The position numbers were made by a program, and so were the translations under genes. Positions 1 to 10,063 of a stretch of 64,000 nt of DNA are shown here, piece after piece; the stretch's first letter is position 1, and the number at the start of each line of letters is the position of its first letter. The DNA is from Mesorhizobium waimense (GTDB lineage: Bacteria > Pseudomonadota > Alphaproteobacteria > Rhizobiales > Rhizobiaceae): the NCBI RefSeq assembly GCF_003601975.1, contig NZ_QZWZ01000004.1, positions 124,001-188,000 of the forward strand, read 5' to 3'. The notes under the pieces were generated by a model, which was not told where the DNA came from, did no database searches, and worked only from the letters and a program-made list of their open reading frames with translations.

Positions 1-2
1 CC

Positions 3-350
3 GTTACCCATTTCACCGTCGTCGAGCGCTTCGGCGAGCAGCAGCAGGAGTTTGCGACGGCCAGCCTGGTCGAGTGCCGGTTGGAAACCGGCCGCACCCA
101 CCAGATCCGCGTCCACATGGCTCATATCGGCCATCCGGTGGTCGGCGATCCGGATTATGGCCAGGCCTTCCGGACCAAGGCCAACCGGCTGCCCGAGCCG
201 CTGAAGACGACGGTGAAGACATTTCCGCGACAGGCACTGCACGCGCGCCTACTTGAATTTCGCCACCCGGCCACCCATCTAGCGATGAGGTTCGAGGCGC
301 CGTTACCGAGGGACATGGAGGCACTCGTCGGCGGCTTCCGCAAGCTCTGA
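3..350 (+). CDS. RluA/RluD-family 23S rRNA pseudouridine synthase, C-terminal part (5' truncated by window)
   Basis: The open frame enters from the window start and ends at a TGA at 348-350. The visible part contains [20 protein letters not shown] followed by VVGDPDYG, which is the conserved C-terminal signature of RluA/RluC/RluD enzymes that isomerise uridines in 23S rRNA (or tRNA). The catalytic Asp and any N-terminal S4 domain lie outside the window, so RluA, RluC and RluD cannot be separated. The next gene on the same strand is rpoH, 214 bases downstream, a neighbourhood common in rhizobia. Confidence 0.85.
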   Translation, partial: VTHFTVVERFGEQQQEFATASLVECRLETGRTHQIRVHMAHIGHPVVGDPDYGQAFRTKANRLPEPLKTTVKTFPRQALHARLLEFRHPATHLAMRFEAPLPRDMEALVGGFRKL

Positions 351-564
351 ACCCATCATCAAGACGCTTCAAACCAACCATCAAAAAACCTGACTGGCGT
401 TGTTCACTTTGGCGTGACACACTGTTTCGTGTTGAACAAATGCCTGTCTTTTCTGGTTTTGTTCCTATATACATCAGTTGCCGCGAGCGAGCCTTTATGG
501 TGCTCGCGTCACACATGCCCGCCGCGTTTCGGGGGCATCACTCCAATAGAGAGGGGGCGCTACC

Positions 565-1476
565 ATGGCCCAGTCACTACCCAGTATCGTTTCCGGCGAA
601 GGCGGCCTCAGCCGCTACCTGGAAGAAATCCGCCGCTTTCCGATGCTTCAGCCGCAGGAAGAGTACATGCTCGCCAAGCGCTACGCCGAGCATGAGGACA
701 CCACGGCTGCGCACAAGCTCGTCACCAGCCATCTGAGGCTCGTCGCCAAGATCGCCATGGGCTATCGCGGCTACGGCCTGCCGATCGGCGAGGTGATCTC
801 GGAAGGCAATGTCGGCCTGATGCAGGCCGTCAAGAAATTCGAACCGGAGCGTGGCTTCCGGCTCGCCACCTATGCCATGTGGTGGATCAAGGCCTCGATC
901 CAGGAATACATCCTGCGCTCGTGGAGCCTGGTCAAGATGGGCACCACCGCCAACCAGAAGCGCCTGTTCTTCAACCTGCGCAAGGTGAAGGGCAAAATCC
1001 AGGCGCTCGACGATGGCGACTTGAAGCCCGACCAGATCGCCGAGATCGCCACAAGGCTCAATGTCTCCGAAGCGGAAGTGGTGTCGATGAACCGCCGCCT
1101 GTCGGGTGACGCCTCGCTCAACGCGCCCATCCGGGCGAGCGAAGGCGAGTCCGGCGAATGGCAGGACTGGCTGGTCGACGACCACGAAAGCCAGGAAGAG
1201 ATGCTGATCGAGCAGGATGAGCTGGAAAACCGGCGCACCATGCTGTCCGGCGCTCTTGCCGTGCTCAACGAGCGCGAGCGGCGCATCTTCGAGGCGCGCC
1301 GCCTCGCCGAAGAGCCGCTGACGCTCGAAGAACTGTCGGCCGAGTTCGACATCAGCCGCGAGCGCGTGCGCCAGATCGAGGTGCGCGCCTTCGAGAAGGT
1401 GCAAGACGCGGTCAAGGCCGCGGCCAAGCGCCAGATGCAGGCGTTGCGCACCATCGAGGCACAGCCGGCGGCGTAA
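565..1476 (+). CDS. rpoH: RNA polymerase sigma factor RpoH (sigma-32)
   Basis: 303 residues, the normal size for alphaproteobacterial RpoH. Region 2 is intact (FPMLQPQEEYMLAKRY, then the core-binding stretch HLRLVAKIAMGYRGYGLPIG and the -10 recognition segment RLATYAMWWIKASIQEYIL). The diagnostic RpoH box QKRLFFNLR sits near residues 131-139 and distinguishes it from RpoD. Region 4 (LTLEELSAEFDISRERVRQIE) is the -35 binding HTH. It directs transcription of chaperone and protease genes during heat and other stress. The start is preceded by a purine-rich GAGAGGGGG ribosome site. Rhizobia often carry a second rpoH elsewhere, so RpoH1 versus RpoH2 is not decided here. Confidence 0.95.
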   Translation: MAQSLPSIVSGEGGLSRYLEEIRRFPMLQPQEEYMLAKRYAEHEDTTAAHKLVTSHLRLVAKIAMGYRGYGLPIGEVISEGNVGLMQAVKKFEPERGFRLATYAMWWIKASIQEYILRSWSLVKMGTTANQKRLFFNLRKVKGKIQALDDGDLKPDQIAEIATRLNVSEAEVVSMNRRLSGDASLNAPIRASEGESGEWQDWLVDDHESQEEMLIEQDELENRRTMLSGALAVLNERERRIFEARRLAEEPLTLEELSAEFDISRERVRQIEVRAFEKVQDAVKAAAKRQMQALRTIEAQPAA

Positions 1477-1499
1477 AGCCCTCCGGCACGAAAACAAAA

Positions 1500-1530
1500 G
1501 GCGGCGCCGGGAAACCGGCGCCGCCTTTTT
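1500..1530 (+). terminator. Rho-independent terminator of rpoH, probably bidirectional
   Basis: A perfect 11-bp stem (GGCGGCGCCGG / CCGGCGCCGCC) closes a GAAA tetraloop and is followed by five Ts. The opposite strand also ends in a T-rich run (1491-1499 read on the minus strand), so it can stop both rpoH and the convergent peroxiredoxin gene. Confidence 0.9.
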
Positions 1531-1567
1531 CATGGCCGTTGATGGCCGAACGAATTTGCCCTGCGCC

Positions 1568-2227
1568 TCAAGCCGTTGGCTGCTTGGTCTTCCTCAGATA
1601 GGGCAGGATGGTGTCGAAGGCGCCGAAACGCTTGATCGCGTCCTCGTTGGAGACCGCGGCGGTGATGATGACGTCCTCGCCTTGCTTCCAGTTGGCTGGC
1701 GTCGCCACCTGGTGCTTGGCCGTCAGCTGGATGGAATCGATGACGCGCAGGATCTCGTCGAAGTTGCGGCCGGTGGTCATCGGATAGGTGAGCACCAGCT
1801 TGATCTTCTTGTCCGGGCCGATGACGTAGACCGACCGCACCGTGGCGTTGTCTGCCGGCGTGCGGCCCTCCGAAGTCTCGCCGGCACCCGCCGGCAGCAT
1901 CTCGTAGAGCTTGGCGACCTTGAGTTCCTTGTCGCCGATCAGCGGATATTTCACCACCTGGCCGGTCGCGGTCTTGATGTCGTCCTGCCATTTGTCGTGG
2001 CTCGAAACCGGGTCGACCGAAATGCCGATAATCTTGACGTTGCGTTTTTTGAATTCGCCTTCCAGCCCGGCCATGGTGCCGAGCTCGGTCGTGCAGACCG
2101 GTGTGAAATTCTTCGGATGGCTGAACAGCACCGCCCAGCCGTCGCCGATCCATTCGTGGAAGCTGATTGTGCCTTGCGTGGTTTCGGCCGTGAAATCCGG
2201 CGCGATGTCGTTGATACGAAGACTCAT
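1568..2227 (-). CDS. 1-Cys peroxiredoxin (Prx6-type AhpC/TSA family)
   Basis: 219 residues. Thioredoxin-fold peroxidase with the peroxidatic cysteine at residue 45 in the motif HPKNFTPVCTTELG. No other cysteine is present in the protein, so it must be a 1-Cys enzyme that needs an external reductant. The long C-terminal domain (ATPANWKQGEDVIITAAVS and onward) is typical of the Prx6 subfamily. It reduces hydrogen peroxide and organic or lipid peroxides in the cytoplasm. It is convergent with rpoH and monocistronic. The start is supported by a GGGTAGGGA-type purine stretch upstream. Confidence 0.92.
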   Translation of the reverse strand: MSLRINDIAPDFTAETTQGTISFHEWIGDGWAVLFSHPKNFTPVCTTELGTMAGLEGEFKKRNVKIIGISVDPVSSHDKWQDDIKTATGQVVKYPLIGDKELKVAKLYEMLPAGAGETSEGRTPADNATVRSVYVIGPDKKIKLVLTYPMTTGRNFDEILRVIDSIQLTAKHQVATPANWKQGEDVIITAAVSNEDAIKRFGAFDTILPYLRKTKQPTA

Positions 2228-2415
2228 GACGTGTCCCTACCCTTTGACTTTGCCGCCGGCACAGTCAGCCCGCCGGCGCCGCCCGATCTTCTTAGCATTG
2301 TAGGAGCATCCTTCAAACGCTGGCGGACACCGGCGCCGAGACCCGCAGCGAAATATTTTCGCCCATTTCGCGGAAATGCGGCAATTCTTCCGGGACACCC
2401 GCAGCCGGGCAGCGC

Positions 2416-2781
2416 TCAGGCCTTCTTGACTGCCAGCGTGGTGGCCAGATCCTCCATGCGTTGGGCGAGCGCGCCAAGCGCGCTGGTCAGCACGGAATCG
2501 CTCTTGTCGGCCTTGGTCAGCGCCTCGTCGCGCGTCTTGCGCAGCGTCAGCACTTCGCTTTCCATGCCCTTGACGCGCTTCTGCAACTCCGAAAGCTCGT
2601 CCATGACCATGATGCCGGCCATGACGGTCAGCCGCTGGTCGCCGATCTCGCCAAAAGAATCCTTCAGATGCGAAACATAGCGGTCGAAGCGCTCGGCAAG
2701 ATCGATCAGGTGCTCTTCCTGGCCCTCGTCGCAGGCCATGCGATACTGCTTGCCGTCAATGGAAACCGTAACCTGTGCCAT
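2416..2781 (-). CDS. zapA: Cell division protein ZapA
   Basis: 121 residues. The N-terminus AQVTVSIDGKQYRMACDEGQ is the ZapA globular domain and LIDLAERFDRYV follows; the C-terminal half is a heptad-rich coiled coil. ZapA cross-links FtsZ protofilaments at the Z ring. It is the second gene of a two-gene unit, four bases after the stop of the DUF4164 gene, an arrangement conserved in Rhizobiales. In many proteobacteria the 6S RNA gene lies just downstream of zapA; the 188-base gap to the peroxiredoxin gene was examined and no convincing 6S fold was seen. Confidence 0.92.
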   Translation of the reverse strand: MAQVTVSIDGKQYRMACDEGQEEHLIDLAERFDRYVSHLKDSFGEIGDQRLTVMAGIMVMDELSELQKRVKGMESEVLTLRKTRDEALTKADKSDSVLTSALGALAQRMEDLATTLAVKKA

Positions 2782-2785
2782 GGGC

Positions 2786-3058
2786 CTACCTGTCCAGTAC
2801 CGCGCGGATGGTTTCCATCGCGGTCACCAGCCGGCGCGACACTTCCTTGTTGGCATCTTCCAGCCGTTCGGCGCGCGCTTCGGAATTGTCGAGTTCCTGC
2901 GCCAACCTGGAGCGGTCGGCGTTCATGCGCTGCACCTCGGCCTCGGCTTCCGAATAGTCGCGCTCGTGCTCGAGCTTGGCCGCGACGGCGTTTTCAAGGC
3001 CCTCGATGGCTTTACCCAGCCGGGCTATGACTTCCTTGAGCGTCGTTTCCCCGGTCAT
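2786..3058 (-). CDS. DUF4164 coiled-coil protein upstream of zapA
   Basis: About 90 residues from the chosen start (MTGETTLKEVIARLGKAIEG). The whole protein is predicted coiled coil, rich in Glu, Arg and Ala with heptad spacing. It belongs to DUF4164, which is almost always found beside zapA in Rhizobiales. A role with ZapA in Z-ring assembly is inferred only from this linkage. An in-frame ATG at 3085 would add nine residues, but the ATG at 3058 has a good AGGAC ribosome site and the upstream one does not. Confidence 0.8.
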   Translation of the reverse strand: MTGETTLKEVIARLGKAIEGLENAVAAKLEHERDYSEAEAEVQRMNADRSRLAQELDNSEARAERLEDANKEVSRRLVTAMETIRAVLDR

Positions 3059-3232
3059 GGCTTTGTCCTGTACCCTGCCCATCACCGAATCGTTCGCGTT
3101 CAGAACGCGTTATGTCGGAAACATTAGGCGCCGTGTGAAGGCAACGTCAACAAAGCTCTCGCGACTGTCCCCTGCTAACACTAATGTAGAGGGGTTGCGG
3201 CATCACAAGCCGGGCAAAAACGCACCGATTTG

Positions 3233-3260
3233 TTGACTCAAGGGCCGCGCCTGCTATGTG
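3233..3260 (+). promoter_or_regulatory. Candidate sigma-70 promoter of tkt
   Basis: TTGACT at 3233-3238 and TATGTG at 3255-3260 are separated by 16 bases and lie about 60 bases before the tkt start. The -35 is near consensus for alphaproteobacterial housekeeping promoters; the -10 is weak, as is usual in these genomes. Confidence 0.45.
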
Positions 3261-3316
3261 TCGCGCACCCTTTCCAGGCCTCTCCCAAGGCCCCAAACCC
3301 CCACCCCGGAGGAAGC

Positions 3317-5308
3317 ATGACCTCGCGTGAACAACATGATCGGATGGCCAACGCGATCCGTTTTCTCTCCATGGACGCCGTCGAGAAGGCAAACTCCGGC
3401 CATCCGGGCCTGCCCATGGGCTGCGCCGACATCGCCACGGTGCTGTTCACGCGCTTCTTGAAATTCGACGCCAAGGCTCCGCATTGGGCCGACCGCGACC
3501 GCTTCATCCTGTCGGCCGGCCACGGCTCGATGCTGCTCTATTCGCTGCTCCATCTGACCGGCTACGAGGACATGACCCTCGACCAGATCAAGAATTTCCG
3601 CCAGCTCGGATCGAAGACCGCGGGCCATCCGGAATACGGCCATGCCGCTGGCATCGAGACGACCACTGGTCCGCTCGGCCAGGGTCTCGCCAATTCGGTC
3701 GGCTTCGCGCTCGGCGAGCGCATCATGAACGCCGCTTTCGGCAACGATCTCGTCGACCACTACACCTATGTGCTGGCCGGTGACGGCTGCCTGATGGAAG
3801 GCGTCTCCCAGGAAGCCATCACGCTGGCAGGCCATCTCAAGCTGAACAAGCTGATCGTATTCTGGGACAACAACAACATCTCGATCGACGGCCCGGTATC
3901 GCTTGCCGACAACACCGACCAGGTCGCCCGCTTCCAGGCCTCCGGCTGGAATGCCAGCCACATCGACGGCCAGGATCCGGAAGCGATCGCCTATGCCATC
4001 GAGGCGGCGCGCCATTCCGACAAGCCGACGATGATCGCCTGCAAGACGACCATCGGCTTCGGCGCCCCAACCAAGGCCGGCACCAACAAGGCACACGGCT
4101 CGCCGCTCGGTGCCGAGGAAATCGCCGGCGCCAGGAAGTTCTTCGGCTGGGATTCAGCCCCTTTCGAGATTCCGGCCGACATCCTCGACGCATGGCGCGC
4201 GGCCGGCAAGGCCGGCGTCAAGGCGCGCACCGACTGGGAAGGCCGTCTCGCCAAGGCCGACGCCAAGCTGCAGGCCGAGTTCGAGCGTCGCGTCACCGGT
4301 AAGCTGCCGTCGAATTTCGACGCCGTCATTGCCGACTACAAGAAGAAGCTTTCGGCCGACAAGCCGAAGGTCGCCACTCGCAAATCGTCGGAAATGGCGC
4401 TCGAAGTGATCAACGGCGCGCTGCCGGAGACGATCGGCGGCTCCGCCGACCTGACCGGCTCCAACAACACCAAGACCAGCCAGACCAAGAACATCACGCC
4501 GGACGATTACGGCCAGCGCTATGTCCATTACGGCATTCGCGAGCACGGCATGGCGGCAGCACTCAACGGCCTAACGCTGCATGGCGGCCTGATCGCCTAT
4601 GGCGGCACCTTCATGTGCTTTTCCGACTATGCCCGTCCGTCGATGCGGCTTGCCTCGCTGATGGGCATCGGCTCGATCTTCGTCATGACCCATGATTCCA
4701 TTGGTCTGGGCGAGGACGGCCCGACCCATCAGCCGGTCGAGCATCTGGCGGCACTGCGCGCCATTCCGAACCACAATGTGTTCCGCCCGGCCGACGCGGT
4801 CGAAACCGCCGAATGCTGGCAACTGGCGATCGAGTCGAAAAGGACGCCGTCGACGCTGGCGCTGACCCGCCAGAACCTGCCGACAGTGCGCACCGAATAT
4901 GCCGCCGAGAACCTCAGCGCTTCCGGCGCTTATGAACTGGCCGCCGCCAGCGGCGAAGCGGCGGTGACGATCTTCTCCACGGGTTCTGAGGTCGAGATCG
5001 CGCTTGGCGCGCGCGAATTGCTGGAAAGGCACGGTCATCCGACCCGTGTCGTCTCGGTGCCCTGCTTCGAACTGTTTGACCAGCAGAGCGAAGACTACCG
5101 CAAGAAGACGATCGGCAACGCACCGGTGAAGATCGCCATCGAGGCCGGTATCCGCCAGGGCTGGGATCACCTCATCGGCACCGACGGCATCTTCATCGGC
5201 ATGACCGGCTTTGGCGCCTCCGGCACCATCGAGCAGCTCTATCCGCATTTCGGCATCACCGCCGATGCGGCCGCGAAGGCGGCGGAAGCCCGCCTGCATG
5301 GCAAGTAA
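3317..5308 (+). CDS. tkt: Transketolase
   Basis: 663 residues. Thiamine-diphosphate enzyme of the pentose phosphate (and Calvin) pathway that moves two-carbon ketol units between sugar phosphates. The TPP/Mg motif begins [13 protein letters not shown] at residue 155 and continues to the NNNI segment; the pyrimidine-binding domain has [13 protein letters not shown] and the C-terminal domain is complete. The frame is open further upstream, but the ATG at 3317 has a strong GGAGGA ribosome site five bases away. It is first in a plus-strand run of carbon-metabolism genes (tkt, gap, pgk, fba). Confidence 0.95.
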   Translation: MTSREQHDRMANAIRFLSMDAVEKANSGHPGLPMGCADIATVLFTRFLKFDAKAPHWADRDRFILSAGHGSMLLYSLLHLTGYEDMTLDQIKNFRQLGSKTAGHPEYGHAAGIETTTGPLGQGLANSVGFALGERIMNAAFGNDLVDHYTYVLAGDGCLMEGVSQEAITLAGHLKLNKLIVFWDNNNISIDGPVSLADNTDQVARFQASGWNASHIDGQDPEAIAYAIEAARHSDKPTMIACKTTIGFGAPTKAGTNKAHGSPLGAEEIAGARKFFGWDSAPFEIPADILDAWRAAGKAGVKARTDWEGRLAKADAKLQAEFERRVTGKLPSNFDAVIADYKKKLSADKPKVATRKSSEMALEVINGALPETIGGSADLTGSNNTKTSQTKNITPDDYGQRYVHYGIREHGMAAALNGLTLHGGLIAYGGTFMCFSDYARPSMRLASLMGIGSIFVMTHDSIGLGEDGPTHQPVEHLAALRAIPNHNVFRPADAVETAECWQLAIESKRTPSTLALTRQNLPTVRTEYAAENLSASGAYELAAASGEAAVTIFSTGSEVEIALGARELLERHGHPTRVVSVPCFELFDQQSEDYRKKTIGNAPVKIAIEAGIRQGWDHLIGTDGIFIGMTGFGASGTIEQLYPHFGITADAAAKAAEARLHGK

Positions 5309-5316
5309 GGCATTGA

Positions 5317-5360
5317 GGGCCGGCCCGCGAATTGCTTCAGGCGATTTCGCGGGCTGGCCC
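5317..5360 (+). other. Long stem-loop between tkt and gap
   Basis: A 15-bp stem (5317-5331 with 5346-5360, one G-U pair) closes a 14-base loop and begins only nine bases after the tkt stop. There is no T-run after it, so it is not a classical intrinsic terminator. It may protect the 3' end of tkt mRNA or act as a processing site between tkt and gap. Function is inference. Confidence 0.6.
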
Positions 5361-5464
5361 AACCTAATCGATTTAAATCCACGCCTTGCATGGCTGGATT
5401 CTTCGCCCGTCCGCCGCTATGAAGCAGCGGACCCAATTGCCTTCCAGCTCCCAGGGAGAGAAAA

Positions 5465-6475
5465 ATGACCGTCAGAGTTGCCATCAACGGATTTGGCCGC
5501 ATCGGCCGCAACATCCTGCGCGCCATCCATGAATCCGGCCGCAAGGACATCGACGTCGTCGCCGTCAACGACCTCGGCCCGGTCGAGACCAACGCGCACC
5601 TGCTGCGTTACGACAGCGTGCATGGCCGCTTCCCGCATGAAGTGTCGGTGTCCGGCGATCAGATCACCGTCGGCAAGGAGACCTTCAAGGTCACCGCCAT
5701 CAAGGACCCGACGCAGTTGCCGTGGAAGGAACTCGGCATCGACATCGCGCTCGAATGCACCGGCATCTTCACCGCCCGCGACAAAGCCGCCGCGCATCTG
5801 ACCGCCGGCGCCAAGCGCGTCATCGTCTCGGCGCCGGCCGAAGGCGCCGACCTCACCGTCGTCTACGGCATCAACCACGACAAGCTGACCAAGGACCACA
5901 TCGTCATCTCGAATGCCTCCTGCACCACCAACTGCCTGGCGCCGCTGGCAGCCGTGCTGCACGACGCGGTCGGCATAGAGAAGGGCATGATGACGACGAT
6001 CCACTCCTACACTGGCGACCAGCCGACGCTGGACACCATGCACAAGGACCTCTACCGCGCCCGCGCCGCGGCGCTCTCGCAGATCCCGACCTCGACCGGT
6101 GCCGCCAAGGCGATCGGCCTGGTGCTGCCCGATCTCAAGGGCAAACTCGACGGCATCTCGATCCGCGTGCCGACCCCTAACGTCTCGGTCGTCGACCTCA
6201 AGTTCATCGCCAAGCGCTCGACCACCGTGCAGGAAATCAACGAGGCGGTGATCGCGGCCTCCAACGGCAAGCTGAAGGGCATCCTCGGCGTCACCCATCA
6301 CCCGAACGTGTCGATCGACTTCAACCACGATCCGCATTCCTCGGTCATGGCGCTCGACCAGACTAAGGTCATGGACGGCAACTTCGTTTCGGTGCTGTCC
6401 TGGTACGACAATGAATGGGGTTTCTCCAACCGCATGGGCGATACCGCCGTCGCCTTCGGCAAGACCATCGCCTGA
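5465..6475 (+). CDS. gap: Type I glyceraldehyde-3-phosphate dehydrogenase
   Basis: 336 residues. NAD-binding fold starts [16 protein letters not shown]. The catalytic cysteine is residue 153 in [13 protein letters not shown], and the downstream segments [15 protein letters not shown] and [13 protein letters not shown] are the standard substrate-binding and C-terminal signatures. It converts glyceraldehyde 3-phosphate to 1,3-bisphosphoglycerate. The start has AGGGAGAG upstream. It lies between tkt and pgk, consistent with a shared glycolytic/gluconeogenic locus, but it has its own terminator. Confidence 0.96.
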   Translation: MTVRVAINGFGRIGRNILRAIHESGRKDIDVVAVNDLGPVETNAHLLRYDSVHGRFPHEVSVSGDQITVGKETFKVTAIKDPTQLPWKELGIDIALECTGIFTARDKAAAHLTAGAKRVIVSAPAEGADLTVVYGINHDKLTKDHIVISNASCTTNCLAPLAAVLHDAVGIEKGMMTTIHSYTGDQPTLDTMHKDLYRARAAALSQIPTSTGAAKAIGLVLPDLKGKLDGISIRVPTPNVSVVDLKFIAKRSTTVQEINEAVIAASNGKLKGILGVTHHPNVSIDFNHDPHSSVMALDQTKVMDGNFVSVLSWYDNEWGFSNRMGDTAVAFGKTIA

Positions 6476-6504
6476 TCGCACTGCTCTCTTTTTCGAGACC
6501 TGAA

Positions 6505-6531
6505 ACGCCCGGCTTTGCCCGGGCGTTTTTT
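6505..6531 (+). terminator. Rho-independent terminator after gap
   Basis: Stem ACGCCCGG / CCGGGCGT with a six-base loop followed by six Ts, 30 bases after the gap stop codon. Confidence 0.9.
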
Positions 6532-6738
6532 GTTATGCACGACATGATCGTTCCGGCATTCCGGACGACAGGGAATATCGGGCAGGCTGTGGCTTCCCCT
6601 GGATTGTGGCCGAGGCGCCAAACTATCCGGAAATCAGCGGCATAGGCCAAAAAGCCACCCTCCCGCCTTGCACTGGTCACGTCTTCGCCTCACTCTCCCG
6701 TAATTCGATGAGAACGCGAATGTGAGGGGCAAATTCGG

Positions 6739-8622
6739 ATGGAGCATGCGATCTATCTCGTGACGCTGATCGGCACCGCGCTTGTCGTTGCCGCTGCGTT
6801 TTCGAGCCTGATCGCCTTCCGCTTCGGCGCCCCTTTGCTGCTGCTGTTCCTCTGCATCGGTCTCGCCACCGGAACCGACGGCCTCGGCATCGAATTCGAC
6901 AATGCACGGCTGGCTTATTTTGCCGGCTCACTTGCGCTGGCGGTCATCCTGTTCGATTCCGGTTTCGGCACGCCGCTCAACGCCTTGCGCCAGGCGGCCG
7001 GGCCAGCGCTGTCGCTGGCGACGGTTGGCGTCATCCTGACCACCGGCCTGTTCGGCGCCGCTGCCTATTATTTGCTCGACCTCACCTGGCTGGAATCCTT
7101 CCTGCTCGGCGCCGCCGTCGCCTCGACCGATGCTGCAGCCGTGTTCTTCCTGCTGCGCGCCGGCGAGATCAATCTGCGCGAGCGCGTGCGTGCGACGCTC
7201 GAGGTCGAATCCGGCACCAACGACCCGATCGCCATCTTCCTGACCATCACCTTGGTCGAGGTCATCGCCGCCCACGCTAATCCGGAAGCCAATGTCCTGG
7301 TCACCAACCTTGTCATCGGCTTCCTGCTCAATATGGGCCTTGGCGCTGTTGTCGGCGTGCTCGGTGGTCTCGCCATTGTGCGCCTGGTCGACCGGCTCAA
7401 CCTCGACCATGGCCTGTTGCCGATCTTCGTGCTGACCCTGTCGCTGATGGTGTTCGCCGCCGCCGGCGCCATCGGCGGTTCCGGCTTCCTGGCGGTGTAT
7501 CTAGCCGGGCTGGTTGCCGGCAATTCCGACATCCGCGCTGTCACCATCCTGAAACGCTTCCAGGACGGCATGTCGTGGCTGGCGCAGATCATCATGTTCC
7601 TGATCCTCGGCCTGTTCGCCACGCCGTCGCAATTTCCGGCGATTATGGTTCCGGCTGTGCTGCTCGGCCTATTCCTGATGTTCGTCGCCAGGCCGATCGC
7701 CGTATGGCTCTGCCTGATCCCGTTCCGCCTGCCACGCCCGGAAGTGGCCTTCGTCTCCTGGGTCGGCCTGCGTGGCGCGGTGTCGATCCTTCTAGCCATC
7801 ACCCCGCTGCTCGGCGGCCTGGAAAACGGCCGCACCATCTTCAATACCGCCTTCATCATCGTGCTGGTGTCGCTTGTCATCCAGGGCTGGACCGTCGGAC
7901 CGCTGGCGCGCCGCCTCGGCCTCATCGTGCCGGCCCGGCTCGGGCCGCTGGACAAGGTCGAGCTTGAACTGCCGGGCTCGGCCCATCACGAACTGCTCGC
8001 CTATCGCGTGGCGCCGGGCAGTCCGGTGGCGCGCGGTGAACGCATCCCGCGCTGGGCTAGGCCCTCGCTGGTGCTGCGCGACGGCCGCTCGATGCGCTTC
8101 CAGGACATGGGCCGGCTGGCTGCCGGCGACCACGTCTACATCTTCGTGCCGGACCGCTATCCGCGCCTGCTCGACAAGCTGTTCGCCAGCCGCGCCGTGG
8201 TCGACCCCGAGGATGCCGATTTCTTCGGCGCCTTCGCCGTCGATCCGACACGCTCGGCCGCGGAACTGGAAGCCGCCTATGCGCCGGGCCTGACCGAGGC
8301 CGAGAGCAAGATGACCATCGGCGCCCTGGTCACAGAGCGCCTTGGCAGCCATGCCGAATATGCCGACCGTGTCCTGCTCGGTCCGATCGAGCTGATCGTG
8401 CGCGACGTCGATGACAAGGGCAAAATCACAGGCCTTGGCCTGTCCTTCGAACCGACCGCACCGGTGGCGCGCGTGCCGGTGTTCCTGAGCGCCGGCGAAA
8501 TCCGCGACCGCCTCGCCGCCTTCATCGGCAAATGGCGCAAGCCGGCCGAAGTGCCTGCTGCCGAGCTTCAGGCGGAGGAAGCACCGAGGCCCGCGGCCGA
8601 AAAAGCCGCGAGCGAAAGCTGA
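6739..8622 (+). CDS. K+/H+ antiporter of the CPA1 family (CvrA/NhaP2-type)
   Basis: 627 residues. About twelve hydrophobic helices fill residues 1-400, including the CPA signature [15 protein letters not shown] and [15 protein letters not shown], with the Asp pair thought to carry ions. After the membrane domain comes a TrkA-C-like regulatory domain ([20 protein letters not shown]) and a CorC/HlyC-like tail, the layout of CvrA/NhaP2. It would exchange cytoplasmic K+ (or Na+) for protons at the inner membrane in pH and osmotic control. A TGAGGGG sequence precedes the start. It separates gap from pgk and has its own upstream region. Confidence 0.88.
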   Translation: MEHAIYLVTLIGTALVVAAAFSSLIAFRFGAPLLLLFLCIGLATGTDGLGIEFDNARLAYFAGSLALAVILFDSGFGTPLNALRQAAGPALSLATVGVILTTGLFGAAAYYLLDLTWLESFLLGAAVASTDAAAVFFLLRAGEINLRERVRATLEVESGTNDPIAIFLTITLVEVIAAHANPEANVLVTNLVIGFLLNMGLGAVVGVLGGLAIVRLVDRLNLDHGLLPIFVLTLSLMVFAAAGAIGGSGFLAVYLAGLVAGNSDIRAVTILKRFQDGMSWLAQIIMFLILGLFATPSQFPAIMVPAVLLGLFLMFVARPIAVWLCLIPFRLPRPEVAFVSWVGLRGAVSILLAITPLLGGLENGRTIFNTAFIIVLVSLVIQGWTVGPLARRLGLIVPARLGPLDKVELELPGSAHHELLAYRVAPGSPVARGERIPRWARPSLVLRDGRSMRFQDMGRLAAGDHVYIFVPDRYPRLLDKLFASRAVVDPEDADFFGAFAVDPTRSAAELEAAYAPGLTEAESKMTIGALVTERLGSHAEYADRVLLGPIELIVRDVDDKGKITGLGLSFEPTAPVARVPVFLSAGEIRDRLAAFIGKWRKPAEVPAAELQAEEAPRPAAEKAASES

Positions 8623-8668
8623 TCTTTCGAGGCGACATCATTTTTGCGCGCGCGCCTTCACGCGGGCC

Positions 8669-8696
8669 TTGCATCATCGTCGGTGCGGGGTATGGT
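8669..8696 (+). promoter_or_regulatory. Candidate promoter of pgk
   Basis: TTGCAT at 8669-8674 and TATGGT at 8691-8696, spaced by 16 bases, 30 bases before the pgk start. Position and spacing fit a housekeeping promoter, but no experiment or conservation supports it here. Confidence 0.4.
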
Positions 8697-8726
8697 CCCG
8701 GCGATTTTTCGCGAAAAGGGATCAGC

Positions 8727-9923
8727 ATGGCCGGCTTCAAGACACTGGACGACATCGGCAACATCTCCGGCAAGCGCGTGCTGGTGCGCGTCGACCTCAA
8801 CGTTCCCGTCGCCGACGGCAAGGTCACCGACGTCACCCGCATCGAGCGCATCGCCCCGACCATCGCCGAATTGTCCGGCAAGGGCGCCAAGGTCATCCTG
8901 CTTGCCCATTTCGGCCGTCCCAAGGACGGCCCGACCCCGGAATTCTCGCTGGAGCCGATCGCCAAGGCGACGGCGGAGGTGCTCGGCCGGCCGGTCGGCT
9001 TTGCGTCCGACTGCGTTGGTGACACCGCGGCAAGCGCCGTTGCAGCCATGAACAAGGGCGACGTGCTGCTCTTGGAAAACACCCGCTTCTACAAGGCCGA
9101 GGAGAAGAACGACCCGGCCTTCACCGAAAAGCTCGCCGCCAATGGCGACATCTTTGTCAACGACGCCTTCTCTGCGGCGCACCGTGCCCATTCATCGACC
9201 GAAGGACTGGCGCATCTCTTGCCGGCCTATGCCGGCCGTACCATGCAGGCTGAACTCGACGCGCTGGAGAAGGGCCTCGGCAATCCCGTCCGCCCGGTGG
9301 TCGCCATCGTCGGCGGCGCCAAGGTGTCGACCAAGATCGACCTTCTGATGAATCTGGTGAAGAGGGTCGACGCGCTGGTCATTGGCGGCGGTATGGCCAA
9401 CACCTTCCTCGCCGCGCGTGGTACGGCTGTCGGCAAGTCGCTCTGCGAGCACGACCTCGCCACCACCGCCAAGCAGATCATGATCGAAGCGGCCGAAGCA
9501 GGCTGCGCCATCATCCTGCCGGTCGACGGCGTCGTGGCGAAAGAGTTCAAGGCGGGCGCTGCCAGCGAAACCGTCGCCATATCGGAAGTGCCGGCCGACG
9601 GCATGATCCTCGATGTCGGCGAAAAGACCGTGAAAGCCGTCGCCGAATGGATCGACCGCGCCGCGACGCTGGTCTGGAACGGACCGCTCGGCGCCTTCGA
9701 AATCGAGCCCTTCGACCACGCCACGGTGGCGGCGGCCAGGCACGCGGCGGACCGCACCAAGGCCGGCAAGCTGGTCTCGGTCGCCGGCGGCGGCGATACG
9801 GTGGCCGCGCTCAACCATGCCGGTGTGGCCGACGACTTCACCTATGTTTCGACCGCCGGCGGCGCCTTCCTGGAGTGGATGGAGGGCAAGCCGTTGCCCG
9901 GCGTCGAGGTGCTGAAGCACTAA
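8727..9923 (+). CDS. pgk: Phosphoglycerate kinase
   Basis: 398 residues, normal bacterial size. Signature [19 protein letters not shown] at the N-terminus, AHFGRPK, the [13 protein letters not shown] substrate loop, and the nucleotide-binding GGAKVSTKI and [10 protein letters not shown] segments are all intact. It makes ATP from 1,3-bisphosphoglycerate. The reading frame is open about 195 bases further upstream, but only the ATG at 8727 has a ribosome site (AAAGGGA). It probably forms a unit with the class I aldolase gene 140 bases downstream. Confidence 0.96.
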   Translation: MAGFKTLDDIGNISGKRVLVRVDLNVPVADGKVTDVTRIERIAPTIAELSGKGAKVILLAHFGRPKDGPTPEFSLEPIAKATAEVLGRPVGFASDCVGDTAASAVAAMNKGDVLLLENTRFYKAEEKNDPAFTEKLAANGDIFVNDAFSAAHRAHSSTEGLAHLLPAYAGRTMQAELDALEKGLGNPVRPVVAIVGGAKVSTKIDLLMNLVKRVDALVIGGGMANTFLAARGTAVGKSLCEHDLATTAKQIMIEAAEAGCAIILPVDGVVAKEFKAGAASETVAISEVPADGMILDVGEKTVKAVAEWIDRAATLVWNGPLGAFEIEPFDHATVAAARHAADRTKAGKLVSVAGGGDTVAALNHAGVADDFTYVSTAGGAFLEWMEGKPLPGVEVLKH

Positions 9924-10063
9924 GAGCGTCTGGCTTGGGCGATCAATACTAGGAGAGCGCGCCGAGGCTGCTGCGACTTTCAATCGATTCGAGCTTTCCG
10001 GCATCATTTCTTTGGCGGTAATGTTCTGCTAGCGCGGAAACAACACCGTCAAGGAGAAGCACA

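Noticed and set aside
441..472. RpoH-type promoter for rpoH
   Set aside because: CTATATA at 465-471 resembles a -10, but the nearest -35-like sequences are at the wrong distances (14 or 26 bases), so the call would be arbitrary.
577..1533. 318-codon minus-strand frame opposite rpoH
   Set aside because: Shadow of rpoH. Its codon composition mirrors the real gene and it has no recognisable domain.
2228..2415. 6S RNA gene next to zapA
   Set aside because: This is where ssrS sits in many proteobacteria, but the 188-base sequence did not show the expected long rod with a central bubble or the familiar terminal segments on either strand. A covariance-model search would decide.
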